This document shows, piece after piece, positions 1 to 8,517 of a DNA stretch of 64,000 nucleotides. The stretch covers positions 65,001-129,000 of the forward strand of contig NZ_JAALXT010000006.1 in assembly GCF_011634775.1 (NCBI RefSeq), written 5' to 3'. Numbering within the stretch: position 1 is the first letter of the stretch; every line of letters begins with the position of its first letter. Source of the DNA: Thalassoroseus pseudoceratinae (GTDB lineage Bacteria > Planctomycetota > Planctomycetia > Planctomycetales > Planctomycetaceae). A program made the position numbers and the translations under genes. The notes below the pieces were generated by a model, which was given only the letters and a program-made list of their open reading frames with translations, was not told the origin of the DNA and made no database searches.

Positions 1-15
1 CAATCTACCACCAAA

Positions 16-28
16 TTGTCAAAGATCA
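16..28 (-). promoter_or_regulatory. boxA-like rRNA antitermination site
   Basis: Read on the minus strand this is TGATCTTTGACAA, close to the boxA element of bacterial rRNA leaders (E. coli core GCTCTTTAACA; Bacillus-type TGATCTTTGAAAA). boxA in nascent RNA binds NusB/NusE and protects rRNA transcripts from Rho. It lies downstream of four tandem promoters and several hairpins, as expected for an rRNA leader. The match is seen directly. The role is inferred, since the rRNA gene itself is outside the window. Confidence 0.6.
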
Positions 29-29
29 C

Positions 30-92
30 TCTCGCCGAAGCGAGTTAAGCCCAATCGGCTTAACTTAAATCACCGAAGCAACTTAAGTTGAA
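30..92 (-). other. rRNA leader hairpins
   Basis: Three consecutive stem-loops can be folded on the minus strand. CTCGC-TTCG-GCGAG (about 30-44) is a UUCG-capped stem. AGTTAAGCC-GATTG-GGCTTAACT (about 43-66) is a 9-bp stem. ACTTAA...TTAAGT (about 65-90) encloses a second UUCG loop. They lie between the promoter array and boxA, a usual place for rRNA leader processing stems. No U-run follows, so they are unlikely to be terminators. Confidence 0.45.
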
Positions 93-112
93 CCGACAGA
101 AGCGGGAGAGGA

Positions 113-140
113 AGGATAGTTGAAAAATTTTGAAAGTCAA
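113..140 (-). promoter_or_regulatory. rRNA-type tandem promoter, copy 1
   Basis: On the minus strand: -35 TTGACT (140-135), 16-nt spacer, -10 TATCCT (118-113), followed by a C/T-rich discriminator ending CCCGCT. An A-run (AAAAAAA) lies upstream, about 150-166, like an UP element. It is the most downstream of four similar units. The weak -10 makes it the least certain. Confidence 0.5.
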
Positions 141-209
141 GCGACTTGTCAAAGTTTTTTTCATCCCCCTTTTCTTCACTTGCCGGCCACAAGAACCAGC
201 GGAGCGAAG

Positions 210-237
210 ATTCTAGTGGAAGCTTTTTGAATGTCAA
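210..237 (-). promoter_or_regulatory. rRNA-type tandem promoter, copy 2
   Basis: Minus strand: -35 TTGACA (237-232), 16-nt spacer, -10 TAGAAT (215-210). A run of nine A residues lies upstream (about 250-258) and the -35 is preceded by CACTCGG, a motif shared with the neighbouring copies. A strong sigma70-like promoter by sequence. Confidence 0.65.
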
Positions 238-350
238 CCGAGTGAGTTATTTTTTTTTCACTCAACATTCAGGCTTCAACCAGAAGCAGGACACCAAGAA
301 AACTCTTGGCAACCCAACTCCCACAAACCCTTGAGATTTGCGGGAGAGGA

Positions 351-378
351 ATCTTAGGAGAAGATTTTCAATTGTCAA
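351..378 (-). promoter_or_regulatory. rRNA-type tandem promoter, copy 3
   Basis: Minus strand: -35 TTGACA (378-373), 16-nt spacer, -10 TAAGAT (356-351), discriminator TCCTCTCCCGC nearly identical to that of copy 1. The upstream A-run (AAAAAAA) lies at about 391-397 and CACTGGG precedes the -35. The unit repeats about 141-143 nt from each flanking copy on its right. Confidence 0.65.
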
Positions 379-492
379 CCCAGTGAAACAAGTTTTTTTC
401 ACTGAGTGACTCTTCACCCAAGTTGAGGCAAAGAGAATTAAAAACTCTCCGCTGCCTCACCCCGTCGACCGTTGCCAGTCAGCGGGGCGGAA

Positions 493-521
493 ATATTAGA
501 GCTGGGTGTTTTGGAAGTCAA
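493..521 (-). promoter_or_regulatory. rRNA-type tandem promoter, copy 4
   Basis: Minus strand: -35 TTGACT (521-516), 17-nt spacer, -10 TAATAT (498-493), discriminator ending CCCCGCT. An A/G-rich tract lies upstream (about 528-555). It is the promoter closest to the tRNA genes and would transcribe leftward through the other three copies into the leader. Confidence 0.6.
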
Positions 522-577
522 GCGAGTGAAGAAAACTTTCTTTTCGCTTTTCAAAACTTTCGCAAACCCAAACTCAG

Positions 578-652
<75 letters not shown>

Positions 653-726
653 CAGATTCAGGGGGGCGGGGTAACAGAAAACAGAGGACTTAACGTCTTC
701 TGGCTCCTGACCCCTAACTCCTGAAT

Positions 727-800
<74 letters not shown>

Positions 801-812
801 CCCTCACTTGTC

Positions 813-837
813 AGGGCAGCATTCTTGCGTCTGCCCT
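813..837 (-). other. hairpin between lipoprotein gene and tRNA-Ile
   Basis: AGGGCAG (813-819) pairs with CTGCCCT (831-837). The hairpin lies downstream of the minus-strand lipoprotein gene ending at 999 and just before tRNA-Ile. No U-run follows, so it may be a weak or factor-dependent terminator, or a processing stem for the tRNA transcript. Confidence 0.3.
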
Positions 838-998
838 CCTCGTTGTCTAGAGGTTCGCCCGGCTTTTTTGAAGAAAACCCGAAGATCCTCATCACGAGGC
901 TGTCTTGCCTGTTGAAATGGACGCGAGAGACTCCGTTGTGGTTCGGTGTGAATCGCATCGATCTCGCCATTTTCCCGCGACTTGTTTGTCGTTGGGAC

Positions 999-1934
999 TT
1001 ATGGCTTCGGCTTTTTCGGCGGGGAACTTTTGCCTTTTATTGGCAAACTGTCCTTCGTCGCCTTCCCGAGCTTGCCAGGTTCCTGCCGTTTTTTATCGTC
1101 GGCGGGTTTCGATTCGGCGTCACCCTTGGGCTTTTCGGCTTCTTGAGTGTCCGCCTCTTCATGCACTGCTTGAATTGTTTTCTCAGCGGGAGCTGCGAAG
1201 TGCATTTCGGAATGATAGTCCACGGGCAACGCTGCGACGGACTCGGCTCCGTCTTCTCCGAATGACAAACCGAGATTGCTTCCAGCGAATCTAGCACGTT
1301 TATAGATGTTGCCACTTTGAATGGGACCAGCGCCCATGACCCACACATCTTTCGCGGTACTGCTGGCCTGCCGCACTCCCGATTGCCAGACCGGTTCTCC
1401 ACTATCGCGGTGGTAGGCAAACGCACCGATCTTTGCGGCTCCCATCTGCTCATTTCGTTTGGCGATGGAAAGTTCCGGGAGCGTGGGAACTGTGGGTGTC
1501 CCTGGCAGAATTGAGGCAGCGGAACTCAGCAAATTGTTCGCCGGCATCCCGTAGGTGACTTCATGCTGATCCGTGCCGAGTGTTCCAACGCGTGCTTCGA
1601 CAACGTAATCCGCGTCGTCTCGTTTCTCTCTGAGTAGGCAACGTGCGGCAACCAACTGTTGACGGATCGAGCTGATAATATAGTCCGCGTTGACGAACCC
1701 GACCCCTTTGACGGTCTTCAAATACGTCGTATCGAAGTAGACCGTTTCACCAGCGAGATCGGTAAAGTCGAAACCGGCTACGGTTTGATCCACGGCATCG
1801 GATGTGATCAGTTGCTCCGTCGCTGTGCGTTGGAGACTGTTGCCACATCCGAGAAAGAGACACAACACCAACCCGAGTCCCGTCCTTGGGATATTCAATC
1901 GGATTGCGTGGTTTTCGACGATCAACCGGCCCAC
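999..1934 (-). CDS. DUF6655-like lipoprotein
   Basis: A 311-residue protein with an N-terminal hydrophobic segment (about residues 19-29) ending in the lipobox-like FLGC, so Cys30 is probably lipidated and the protein membrane-anchored. The body carries phrases such as ATEQLITSDAVDQTV and VYFDTTYLKTVKGVGFVNAD, which I recognise from planctomycetal lipoproteins annotated DUF6655, a family of unknown function. The last 60 or so residues are rich in Lys, Pro and Glu and look disordered. The gene stands alone, 229 nt downstream of a TPR gene on the same strand. Family assignment is from memory of the motif and was not searched. Confidence 0.75.
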   Translation of the reverse strand: MGRLIVENHAIRLNIPRTGLGLVLCLFLGCGNSLQRTATEQLITSDAVDQTVAGFDFTDLAGETVYFDTTYLKTVKGVGFVNADYIISSIRQQLVAARCLLREKRDDADYVVEARVGTLGTDQHEVTYGMPANNLLSSAASILPGTPTVPTLPELSIAKRNEQMGAAKIGAFAYHRDSGEPVWQSGVRQASSTAKDVWVMGAGPIQSGNIYKRARFAGSNLGLSFGEDGAESVAALPVDYHSEMHFAAPAEKTIQAVHEEADTQEAEKPKGDAESKPADDKKRQEPGKLGKATKDSLPIKGKSSPPKKPKP

Positions 1935-2163
1935 CGCCTACTTCCTTTGCATGTGTTTGAGCTGGAAACCGGCGGGTTTATAGCGAATTGGGTCCATTCG
2001 AGGAATGCGAGTTCGAGGTTGATCGGAAACCGTCCAGTCTTTTCGCGTCCTCTGTTGTCGTTCAATAAGATTCTGGTCTTCTGTGTCTGCGGAAAGTTCG
2101 AAAAAGCCTTGGCTCTTTAGTTTCCACGAGACAGATTTCATTACGATCGACGCACAGCGGAGT

Positions 2164-2691
2164 TTAGAAGTCGAACCGCGGTTTTTCTGGTCGTTCCATG
2201 TCATCCAGCGAATCCAGATCGAATTCGAAGCCCCAATCTTCCGAGCTTGCTTCCCACGCTTCCATGTCGAATTCCGCATTTTCCTCACACCCGTCCATCT
2301 CACCGAACATGGATTCGCTTTCGACCAACTCGGGATTCATCTCAGCGAACATTTCCGCGACTTCGGCGAGAACCGGTTGGCCATCACGCCGGAAGCACTC
2401 ACCGAGCGAGGTCCAAACCGTGCGATTATACGGAGCGGGCATGGTTCGGGCGGCTTCGTGCAGAGGGTCGATCGCCTCTTCAAAACGCTCGAGGTCTTTC
2501 AGCGATTCCCCAGTGAGATAGTGGACGAACGGTTGTAAGTCGGTCGTTTCCTCGTTGTGTGGGATGCACTCCAACTCGGCCAACGCTCGCCCTGGCAATT
2601 CCAATTCCAGATATCCTTCAGCCGCAACAAGATGGCGAACGGCTTTACGAGCAGCGGACCAGTTCACAGAGTCGGTATTGGAAAATCGCAT
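2164..2691 (-). CDS. TPR-like protein with acidic tail
   Basis: 175 residues. An upstream in-frame ATG at 2799 exists, but the ATG at 2691 is preferred because it has an AAGGTG ribosome site 10-12 nt before it and begins the recognisable domain. Residues about 10-115 form helical repeats resembling TPRs (for example ALAELECIPHNEE, YLTGESLKDLERFEEAI, WTSLGECFRRDGQPVLAEV). The final 50 residues are strongly acidic and aromatic and end in RPEKPRFDF. No signal peptide or membrane segment is visible, so it is probably cytoplasmic. The function is unknown; a scaffolding role fits TPR proteins in general. Confidence 0.7.
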   Translation of the reverse strand: MRFSNTDSVNWSAARKAVRHLVAAEGYLELELPGRALAELECIPHNEETTDLQPFVHYLTGESLKDLERFEEAIDPLHEAARTMPAPYNRTVWTSLGECFRRDGQPVLAEVAEMFAEMNPELVESESMFGEMDGCEENAEFDMEAWEASSEDWGFEFDLDSLDDMERPEKPRFDF

Positions 2692-2872
2692 TATGATGCA
2701 CCTTGCTGATTGAGACGGCTTTTTGTTTGGAACAATCCCCTGCAAAGCAACCAGTGTGCCAAAACCACGCCAACTATCAGCCCGCAATCGACGACACATG
2801 CCATAAACCCTTGCATTTATTCACTTAAAGAAAACCAATCTTCAAGAAACACAGCCAAGACAAAAGCAGGTT

Positions 2873-2923
2873 TTAAGAAAAAAGCACCTTGAGAATTGCC
2901 GATTCGACAATCCTCAAGGTGCC
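2873..2923 (-). terminator. intrinsic terminator of the SthA-like gene
   Basis: A long inverted repeat (GCACCTTGAG at 2884-2893 with CTCAAGGTGC at 2913-2922, plus further pairing inside) is followed on the minus strand by TTTTTTCT. It sits 37 nt beyond the stop codon of the minus-strand flavoprotein gene. Confidence 0.85.
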
Positions 2924-2959
2924 TAGAAGTACGTTTATTCAAGCCGAACTGGCCTGACA

Positions 2960-3856
2960 TTACTCAGCGGCCAACCGAACGGTTTCCAACATCTCACCCG
3001 CGTAGAGTCGCAAGTGGGGGGCTGGAATGTGCGGATGTTTGCCAGGTTTGTCAGCCATACGCCGGATAAAGCGTTCGAGATCGGCTTGATATCGAACCGT
3101 TTCGGGAAAACCGACCACGGAACCGATGGCATAAACCGTCGGTTCCCATGTTTGTCCATGAGGGTCGCACCACAACCGATCCCGTTCGTCCGCCATCAGA
3201 CCGATTTCCTCGAGATTCAAAGTTTCGACATTGCCGACGCGTCCCACGGCGACAACCACGACTTCGGATCGAATCGGCAGCCGATTTCGAACATACGCAG
3301 ACACACCACGTCCGTTTTGCGAGCGGATTCCGACCACTTCGCTCTCGAACAAACACTCCACGCCGGCGATTTGGGCTTGCCGAACCAAATCGACTGCCCC
3401 CCTCGAGAGCCAGCGTTGCGGATGTTGTTCAAGGACCCGGACCGTACTTCCTGCTTTGGCCCAATCTTCGGCGATTTCCAATCCGGTGTGACTGGCCCCG
3501 ATGATGATGGCTGACCGTGGCGGTTCCTGTTTCGCCACATCCACCGCATCGAGAACCGTCGTTCCGTCGAAGGGAATTCCTTGCGGACGCAACGGACGGG
3601 AACCAGTCGCGATCAGAATTCGAGCAGAATCGAGAACAACTCGTTCGCTGCCCTGACCAATCGCCACCTGAGTCGCGGAGACAAACTCCGCATTTCCCCA
3701 AAAATGATCGATTCGGGCGTCGGCCGTCATCGATTTGGACCACTCGTTCCGGTCATCCTTGTGAACTAACGCTGTCCACAATCCCTGTCGAGCCGCTTCC
3801 AATGCGACTCGCGGGGCGACCGGGTCGCCACCAATGACAATTAGATCATGAGACAT
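2960..3856 (-). CDS. shortened SthA-like FAD/NAD(P) oxidoreductase
   Basis: 298 residues that align by eye with the two nucleotide-binding domains of soluble pyridine nucleotide transhydrogenase SthA. There is an N-terminal Rossmann motif (VIGGDPVAPRVALEAA), then ILIATGSRPLRP, a second Rossmann motif (IIIGASHTGLEIAEDW, about 117-132) and YAIGSVVGFP near the end. SthA proteins are about 460 residues, so the C-terminal dimerisation domain is missing. The first glycine motif is altered, the segment that holds the redox-cysteine region in relatives is absent, and the FAD-binding GD of the YAIGD motif is GS. The reading frame is intact and has its own terminator. It may have lost transhydrogenase activity; the present function is unknown. 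Confidence 0.75.
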   Translation of the reverse strand: MSHDLIVIGGDPVAPRVALEAARQGLWTALVHKDDRNEWSKSMTADARIDHFWGNAEFVSATQVAIGQGSERVVLDSARILIATGSRPLRPQGIPFDGTTVLDAVDVAKQEPPRSAIIIGASHTGLEIAEDWAKAGSTVRVLEQHPQRWLSRGAVDLVRQAQIAGVECLFESEVVGIRSQNGRGVSAYVRNRLPIRSEVVVVAVGRVGNVETLNLEEIGLMADERDRLWCDPHGQTWEPTVYAIGSVVGFPETVRYQADLERFIRRMADKPGKHPHIPAPHLRLYAGEMLETVRLAAE

Positions 3857-4152
3857 CTCACCACACCCCGCGTTAGTTCCTCAAGAATTCCCAAAGCACC
3901 TAATTGTCATCGTCCAGCACAGCCGCCCAACAAAAGAGGAAGACAGGGAAAGATCGGCAAACCTGAGAGTCGCCGCAAACTGCACAGGTTGATCTCAATT
4001 TTCCGATTGTGCGGGATGCATGGCGACTGAAAGAGTGACTGCGTACCGGGCGGCTTCCATGGATTGAAGCTGCGATTCACGGGGCAAGCGTTTGCATCCA
4101 TGATGCGAACGGCTTAGATTGAAGTATCTAAATTTCTCGATGAGGTCGTATC

Positions 4153-5652
4153 ATGTCTGCCGATTCACCGTTTGTTGATCACGCTCGACGAGATTTCTTA
4201 ACGACGTCCGCCAGCGGATTGGGAGCGATTGGACTGGGAGCCATGCTCTCCCAGGATGGTGTTCTTGGTCCGCGTTCTGTTTTGGCAGACGATGCGGCGG
4301 CAGCGGTCAATCCTTTGGCACCGAAAGCACCGCATTTCGCGCCGAAGGCGAAATCGTGCATCTTTATCTTTATGGCTGGTGCCCCGAGCCATCTCGATTT
4401 GTTTGACCCCAAACCGAAACTCAACGAAATGAACGGGCAGAAATTGCCCGAGTCAATGACCAAGAATGTTCGCTTCGCCTTCATCAAAAAAGACTCCGCG
4501 AAGTTGATGGGCACAAACCGCACATTCAAGAAGTACGGTGAATGCGGCACCGAGTTTTCCGATTTGCTGCCGAACATCGGTTCAAAGGCGGACGACATTT
4601 TGCTCGTGCGGAGCATGCACACGGATCAATTCAATCATCACCCCGGTCAACTGCTGATGCAATGTGGTCGGGCCGCGTTCGGTCTGCCGTGCATGGGAAG
4701 TTGGTTAACGTACGGGCTCGGCAGCGAATCGCAGAATCTGCCGGGATATGTGGTGCTGACAGCGGGACGCGGTTCCAGTGGCGGCGCGACACTTTGGCAA
4801 AGCGGATTTCTGCCCAGCGTGTATTCCGGCGTGCGGTTTCGGAACGCCGGTGATCCCGTGCTGAATTTGGGGAATCCCGACGGACTTCCCCCGGAACTTC
4901 AACGGGCCGGGCTGGATGCCTTGCGTGAGGTCAATCAATCCCGATACGCCACCATGCGTGATCCGGAAATCGCCAGCCGAATCGCGAGTTATGAATTGGC
5001 ATTTCGGATGCAATCGGCGGCACCAGAGTTGATCGATCTCGACGGAGAGACGAAATCTACGCTCGACAAATACGGGGTTAACCGGGAAGACCTTAAGGTC
5101 AAAGCGTCACGTGGTGGCGGTCCTGGGCAATACGGAATCTTCGCCCGCAACTGTTTATTGGCTCGCCGAATGGTCGAACGTGGCGTGCGATTTGTGAATA
5201 TTGTCCACGCCAGTTGGGATCATCATTCGAATCTCGACAACGAATTGAAATACAACGCGGGTATGGCTGACCAACCGATTGCGGCGTTGATTCAAGATCT
5301 CAAAGACCGTGGAATGCTCGACGAAACGCTGGTCGTGTGGGCGGGAGAGTTTGGGCGGACACCGCTCGGTGAAAACCGGAACGGCAATCCCAACGCGACC
5401 GGTCGTGACCACCACCCCTTCGCGTTCAGCATGTTCCTCGCAGGCGGTGGGATTAAAGGTGGACAAGTTTATGGAGAAACCGACGAAATTGGTTGGGCTC
5501 CCACGAAAGACCCCGTCCACGTCAACGATCTCCAAGCCACCATGCTGAACCTGTTCGGTCTCGATCACCTCAAACTCACCTACCGCTTCCAAGGCCGAGA
5601 CTTCCGGCTCACCGACGTCGCAGGTAACGTCCTCGACCGCTGGATCGCGTGA
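4153..5652 (+). CDS. Tat-exported DUF1501 protein
   Basis: 499 residues. The N-terminus has a twin-arginine motif (ARRDFLTTSASG, about residues 11-22) followed by a hydrophobic Gly/Ala stretch, so the folded protein is expected to leave the cytoplasm by Tat. Motifs such as FIFMAGAPSHLDLFDPKP, VRSMHTDQFNHHPGQ and WAGEFGRTP are typical of the DUF1501 family, which has an alkaline-phosphatase/sulfatase-like fold and is very abundant in planctomycetes. It usually follows a DUF1549/DUF1553 cytochrome-like gene; here no such partner is adjacent. Substrate and reaction are not established. Confidence 0.9.
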   Translation: MSADSPFVDHARRDFLTTSASGLGAIGLGAMLSQDGVLGPRSVLADDAAAAVNPLAPKAPHFAPKAKSCIFIFMAGAPSHLDLFDPKPKLNEMNGQKLPESMTKNVRFAFIKKDSAKLMGTNRTFKKYGECGTEFSDLLPNIGSKADDILLVRSMHTDQFNHHPGQLLMQCGRAAFGLPCMGSWLTYGLGSESQNLPGYVVLTAGRGSSGGATLWQSGFLPSVYSGVRFRNAGDPVLNLGNPDGLPPELQRAGLDALREVNQSRYATMRDPEIASRIASYELAFRMQSAAPELIDLDGETKSTLDKYGVNREDLKVKASRGGGPGQYGIFARNCLLARRMVERGVRFVNIVHASWDHHSNLDNELKYNAGMADQPIAALIQDLKDRGMLDETLVVWAGEFGRTPLGENRNGNPNATGRDHHPFAFSMFLAGGGIKGGQVYGETDEIGWAPTKDPVHVNDLQATMLNLFGLDHLKLTYRFQGRDFRLTDVAGNVLDRWIA

Positions 5653-5670
5653 TTAAAAAAGTGAGTGTGC

Positions 5671-5695
5671 CACGGCTCTGTGAGCCGTGTTTTTT
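5671..5695 (+). terminator. intrinsic terminator after DUF1501 gene
   Basis: CACGGCTC (5671-5678) pairs with GAGCCGTG (5682-5689) around a 3-nt loop and is followed by six T residues. It is placed 18 nt after the DUF1501 stop codon. Confidence 0.85.
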
Positions 5696-5710
5696 GGGGA
5701 TGATCAAACA

Positions 5711-5747
5711 AAAAAGCCCCGAGTGATCACTCACCCGGGGCTTTTTG
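5711..5747. terminator. bidirectional terminator between convergent genes
   Basis: AAAAAGCCCCG and CGGGGCTTTTT form a symmetrical GC stem flanked by A and T runs, so it can work on both strands. It separates the plus-strand DUF1501 gene from the minus-strand gene ending at 5775. Confidence 0.85.
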
Positions 5748-5774
5748 CGTTTTGATGAACTGTAATGTCGGAAA

Positions 5775-7115
5775 CTACCGAGAACCGGCGACTGACAAAG
5801 ATGGTGCTGGCAGTTGCGGGCCGGACGTTGGCGACGGCTGAGTTGCTCGCGGAGCCGCTCGGACGAATGATGGAATCCGATTGGAAAACTTCGGACGCTC
5901 GATTGATTCCTGAACTGGCTTCGTGCTCGCTGGAGCAGCATCACGATTTTGGTCCAACGCACCGTGATGAGCTGGTGAAATCACGTTGAGTGCAGGCGGT
6001 TCCGGAGTAGGAATGGGCAGAGTCACGCCAGAGGCCGGCACAATGTTGCGGTCTCGGTGAATCGACGCTCCGGGTTTGAACGTTTCCGGATCTTTCTTGA
6101 ACGTGCTTTTGTCGTTGTCGCGACGGAACTTTTCGCCGGATCGCGTGGGAACTTTGGTTTCGCTGGCGTCAGCGGAGCGGAACGCAGGATCAGAAGACGG
6201 AGCCAACGCTGTCGATGTGTTGCCGGATCGAGCAGCCATTGCGGTGGCTTGTTCCGGAGTCACCCAAGCAACCGAAGTTCCCGAAGGCACGCTGCGATAG
6301 ACCGTAACCGGCACTTTTCGCGTGACTTCTTCGGCAACCATGCGAACTTTGTTGACGGCTACGCGACGGGTGGTTTGATGCGGTTCATACTTCGTCACGT
6401 TGTAAGTGACTTGTCGAGTCCCTGGAATTGCCACCGTGCGATTGACCGGAACGGTCTGCGTGACCATGTTGGGCACGTACTCACGATGAGTCCGAACACT
6501 CGGGGTGAACGCGGACCGCATGTTGTAAGAAGTCCGATTGAACCAACCGGCAAATCCCGGACGAGGATCGTACTCACATGGCGACGGTTTGCAGACCGCT
6601 TCCCGCCGAGTCACCCATTGGCCCATATCCCGCGTGACCGTTTGGCACTCGGAGACGGTTTGATAAGTCGTGTGTGGCACTTGCGCGGTGCGTTGTTCCA
6701 CCACAGGACGGTATTCCGTCACGGGTTGTTCGACGTATTCGGTTTCCACAACCGGACGCTGCACGGTCACTTTTTGTTCTTGATATTCCGTTACCGGAAC
6801 CGTGCGATACGTGGTTTGCGGAACCGGCACCAATCGTTGGACGACTGGTTGCACACATTGCACGGCGACCGGTTGGACGCATTGCATTGCAACCGGTTGC
6901 ACACAAGGGTTGGAGACGGTTTGTGTGTATTGTGGAACAACGGCTTGCGAGTATTGTGGAACTCCACAATCGCAAGAGCTTCCATAGCCGGTGGGCGTGG
7001 CGTACGAGCCGTTACCGCCGACACCACCGTAGAACTGAGCCATTGCCGGGCTGGCTGCCACAAGCCAAGCAAAGACACCACATGCGCGAATTGCGCGAGG
7101 GACGCTTTGATACAT
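5775..7115 (-). CDS. exported Tyr/Thr/Val-repeat surface protein
   Basis: 446 residues from the ATG at 7115, which has AGGA about 10 nt upstream and starts a clear signal peptide (residues 1-26, cut after SPAMA). The next part repeats VQPVAMQC, VQPVAVQC, then many short TVPV/VTEY/YQTV/VNRTV strands spaced about 10-12 residues, with Cys residues in 'C-x-V-x' contexts. A Ser/Pro/Lys-rich tail follows. This pattern is common in planctomycetes and recalls the YTV-type cell-surface proteins described in the phylum; the exact family is uncertain. It is probably a structural envelope protein. The longer start at 7190 would bury the signal peptide and is not favoured. Confidence 0.7.
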   Translation of the reverse strand: MYQSVPRAIRACGVFAWLVAASPAMAQFYGGVGGNGSYATPTGYGSSCDCGVPQYSQAVVPQYTQTVSNPCVQPVAMQCVQPVAVQCVQPVVQRLVPVPQTTYRTVPVTEYQEQKVTVQRPVVETEYVEQPVTEYRPVVEQRTAQVPHTTYQTVSECQTVTRDMGQWVTRREAVCKPSPCEYDPRPGFAGWFNRTSYNMRSAFTPSVRTHREYVPNMVTQTVPVNRTVAIPGTRQVTYNVTKYEPHQTTRRVAVNKVRMVAEEVTRKVPVTVYRSVPSGTSVAWVTPEQATAMAARSGNTSTALAPSSDPAFRSADASETKVPTRSGEKFRRDNDKSTFKKDPETFKPGASIHRDRNIVPASGVTLPIPTPEPPALNVISPAHHGALDQNRDAAPASTKPVQESIERPKFSNRIPSFVRAAPRATQPSPTSGPQLPAPSLSVAGSR

Positions 7116-7829
7116 GGATAGAATCCTGTCTGACGTTCCGAGACGGAGAGAGTTGAAGGGTGCCGCTGAACGACTCCGATGGGAGAACACCGGCCCGCTG
7201 ACTGCTCAGGGCGGGCGGATTTTTACGATAATCCAAAATTTCGGTCAAGACCGACTGGTCGAAGATCCGATAGGCCCGCTTCCCCGCCCCGCGATCAATC
7301 TTTCCTAATCCTCAAAGGCGGACAAACTTCCCAATTCGCCATTTCTGCTCGGCCCGTTTCATCTACTCAACCCGCTATTTCTGCGCAGTCCGTAACGCTA
7401 GTCGTAAGCAGGACGTGTCCCGAGTTTTCTGCCCCACCTCACAGGTTCGGACGGAAGACCACTCTCGGCGCATGCTACAGTTCTGACGACAACGCTCTCG
7501 TGAATTGCTCACAGGGTGTTGGTCATCGGGCCTTATATAGGCGAGACCAATCAATCAGCTGCGAAAACCGCAACGAGATGGAATGTTCTTGCCCCAACAA
7601 GACCGGTTTATCCACCCAATCGGCATAATCGGAACGCACACTTGAGGCGGATCGAATTGTCGGATGGGGAACGGACAGATTGGTCGCAGGTCGTCAGCTG
7701 CGTCGCGGTGTATCGGAAGCCTCCGCCCGTAGCATGTGTTGGAAATCGAACCGCCGACTACAGAATGAATTGTTATCGGCAACGGACGAAGGTCCCGAGA
7801 TTCGGGACTGCCTGGGAGATAGAGTTCAC
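7116..7829. other. 714-nt gap without a gene
   Basis: This is the shared upstream region of two divergently transcribed genes (minus 5775-7115, plus 7830-8513). Open frames here have no ribosome site, no recognisable protein motif and no repeat structure. No tRNA or strong hairpin was seen. It presumably carries both promoters and 5' leaders. Confidence 0.5.
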
Positions 7830-8513
7830 ATGGGGTTTTTACAACGCTTCCTGAAGAATTCCGGACGCGAAGAACAAACCACCGCTGCTCCAAGTAGCTT
7901 TCAACACCTCAGTGATGAGGATTTGGAAGCCCATTTGGGTGTCGCGCGATATGGCCAGTTTGTCCTGACCGATGCTGTTCGGCCGAGCTACGATTTGCAA
8001 ATCGTGCCCCGCGCCGGTTATCGGCATGATATGTATCAGGACCGCGACTCCGGTGTGCAAATCCCCGTCTTGATGGCGGCCGCCTCACGGGAATGCGTGA
8101 TGGATGTCTTCATCGACATGCTCGACCCGTTGGGTGACCAAGTCGATGTCGTCTTGGAAACCAGTCACGACCGAACGAGCGGTGGACACGACGATTTGTA
8201 TCGGGAACACATCGACTTGCCGGTCCTCAAAAGCATTCTCTACGACTTTGAGGATTTGCTACTCGACGATGGTTGCCTCGGCATCGCCGTTCTGAACCCA
8301 CGGATTCCGTTGGAAGTTCAATTCGACGAGCACAAACTGCTCATCATGTATGGGCAAGAACTCGACGGATTTGAGAACGTGCTGTCCGACTACAATCTCA
8401 GATGTCAGGAAGACCTGCGGTTTATCACCGAAGCGGAACACGTCCACTCATCCAGCGATCATCACTTTGAAGAGTTCGAGCAACTGAAATATCGTCTCGG
8501 CATTGACGATTGA
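7830..8513 (+). CDS. conserved-looking protein of unknown function
   Basis: 227 residues from the ATG at 7830, preceded by GGGAGA; an in-frame ATG at 7680 would add 50 residues of unlikely composition. No domain was recognised. The protein is acidic with regular predicted alpha/beta segments (YDLQIVPRAGY, CVMDVFIDMLD, QVDVVLETSHD, ILYDFEDLLLDDG, LLIMYGQELDGF) and has no signal peptide or membrane helix, so it should be cytoplasmic. The gene is monocistronic and ends at a hairpin shared with the convergent gene. Confidence 0.7.
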   Translation: MGFLQRFLKNSGREEQTTAAPSSFQHLSDEDLEAHLGVARYGQFVLTDAVRPSYDLQIVPRAGYRHDMYQDRDSGVQIPVLMAAASRECVMDVFIDMLDPLGDQVDVVLETSHDRTSGGHDDLYREHIDLPVLKSILYDFEDLLLDDGCLGIAVLNPRIPLEVQFDEHKLLIMYGQELDGFENVLSDYNLRCQEDLRFITEAEHVHSSSDHHFEEFEQLKYRLGIDD

Positions 8514-8517
8514 GCGA

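Noticed and set aside
101-530. Four imperfect repeats that could be mistaken for a CRISPR or a small satellite
   Set aside because: The conserved parts correspond to -35/-10 boxes and discriminators on the minus strand, spacers are unequal and no cas genes occur. Promoter repeats explain the pattern better.
7179-7628. A 149-codon open frame in the gap before the gene at 7830
   Set aside because: No ribosome site, low-complexity Arg/Ser-rich product and no motif. Kept as a gene-free region.
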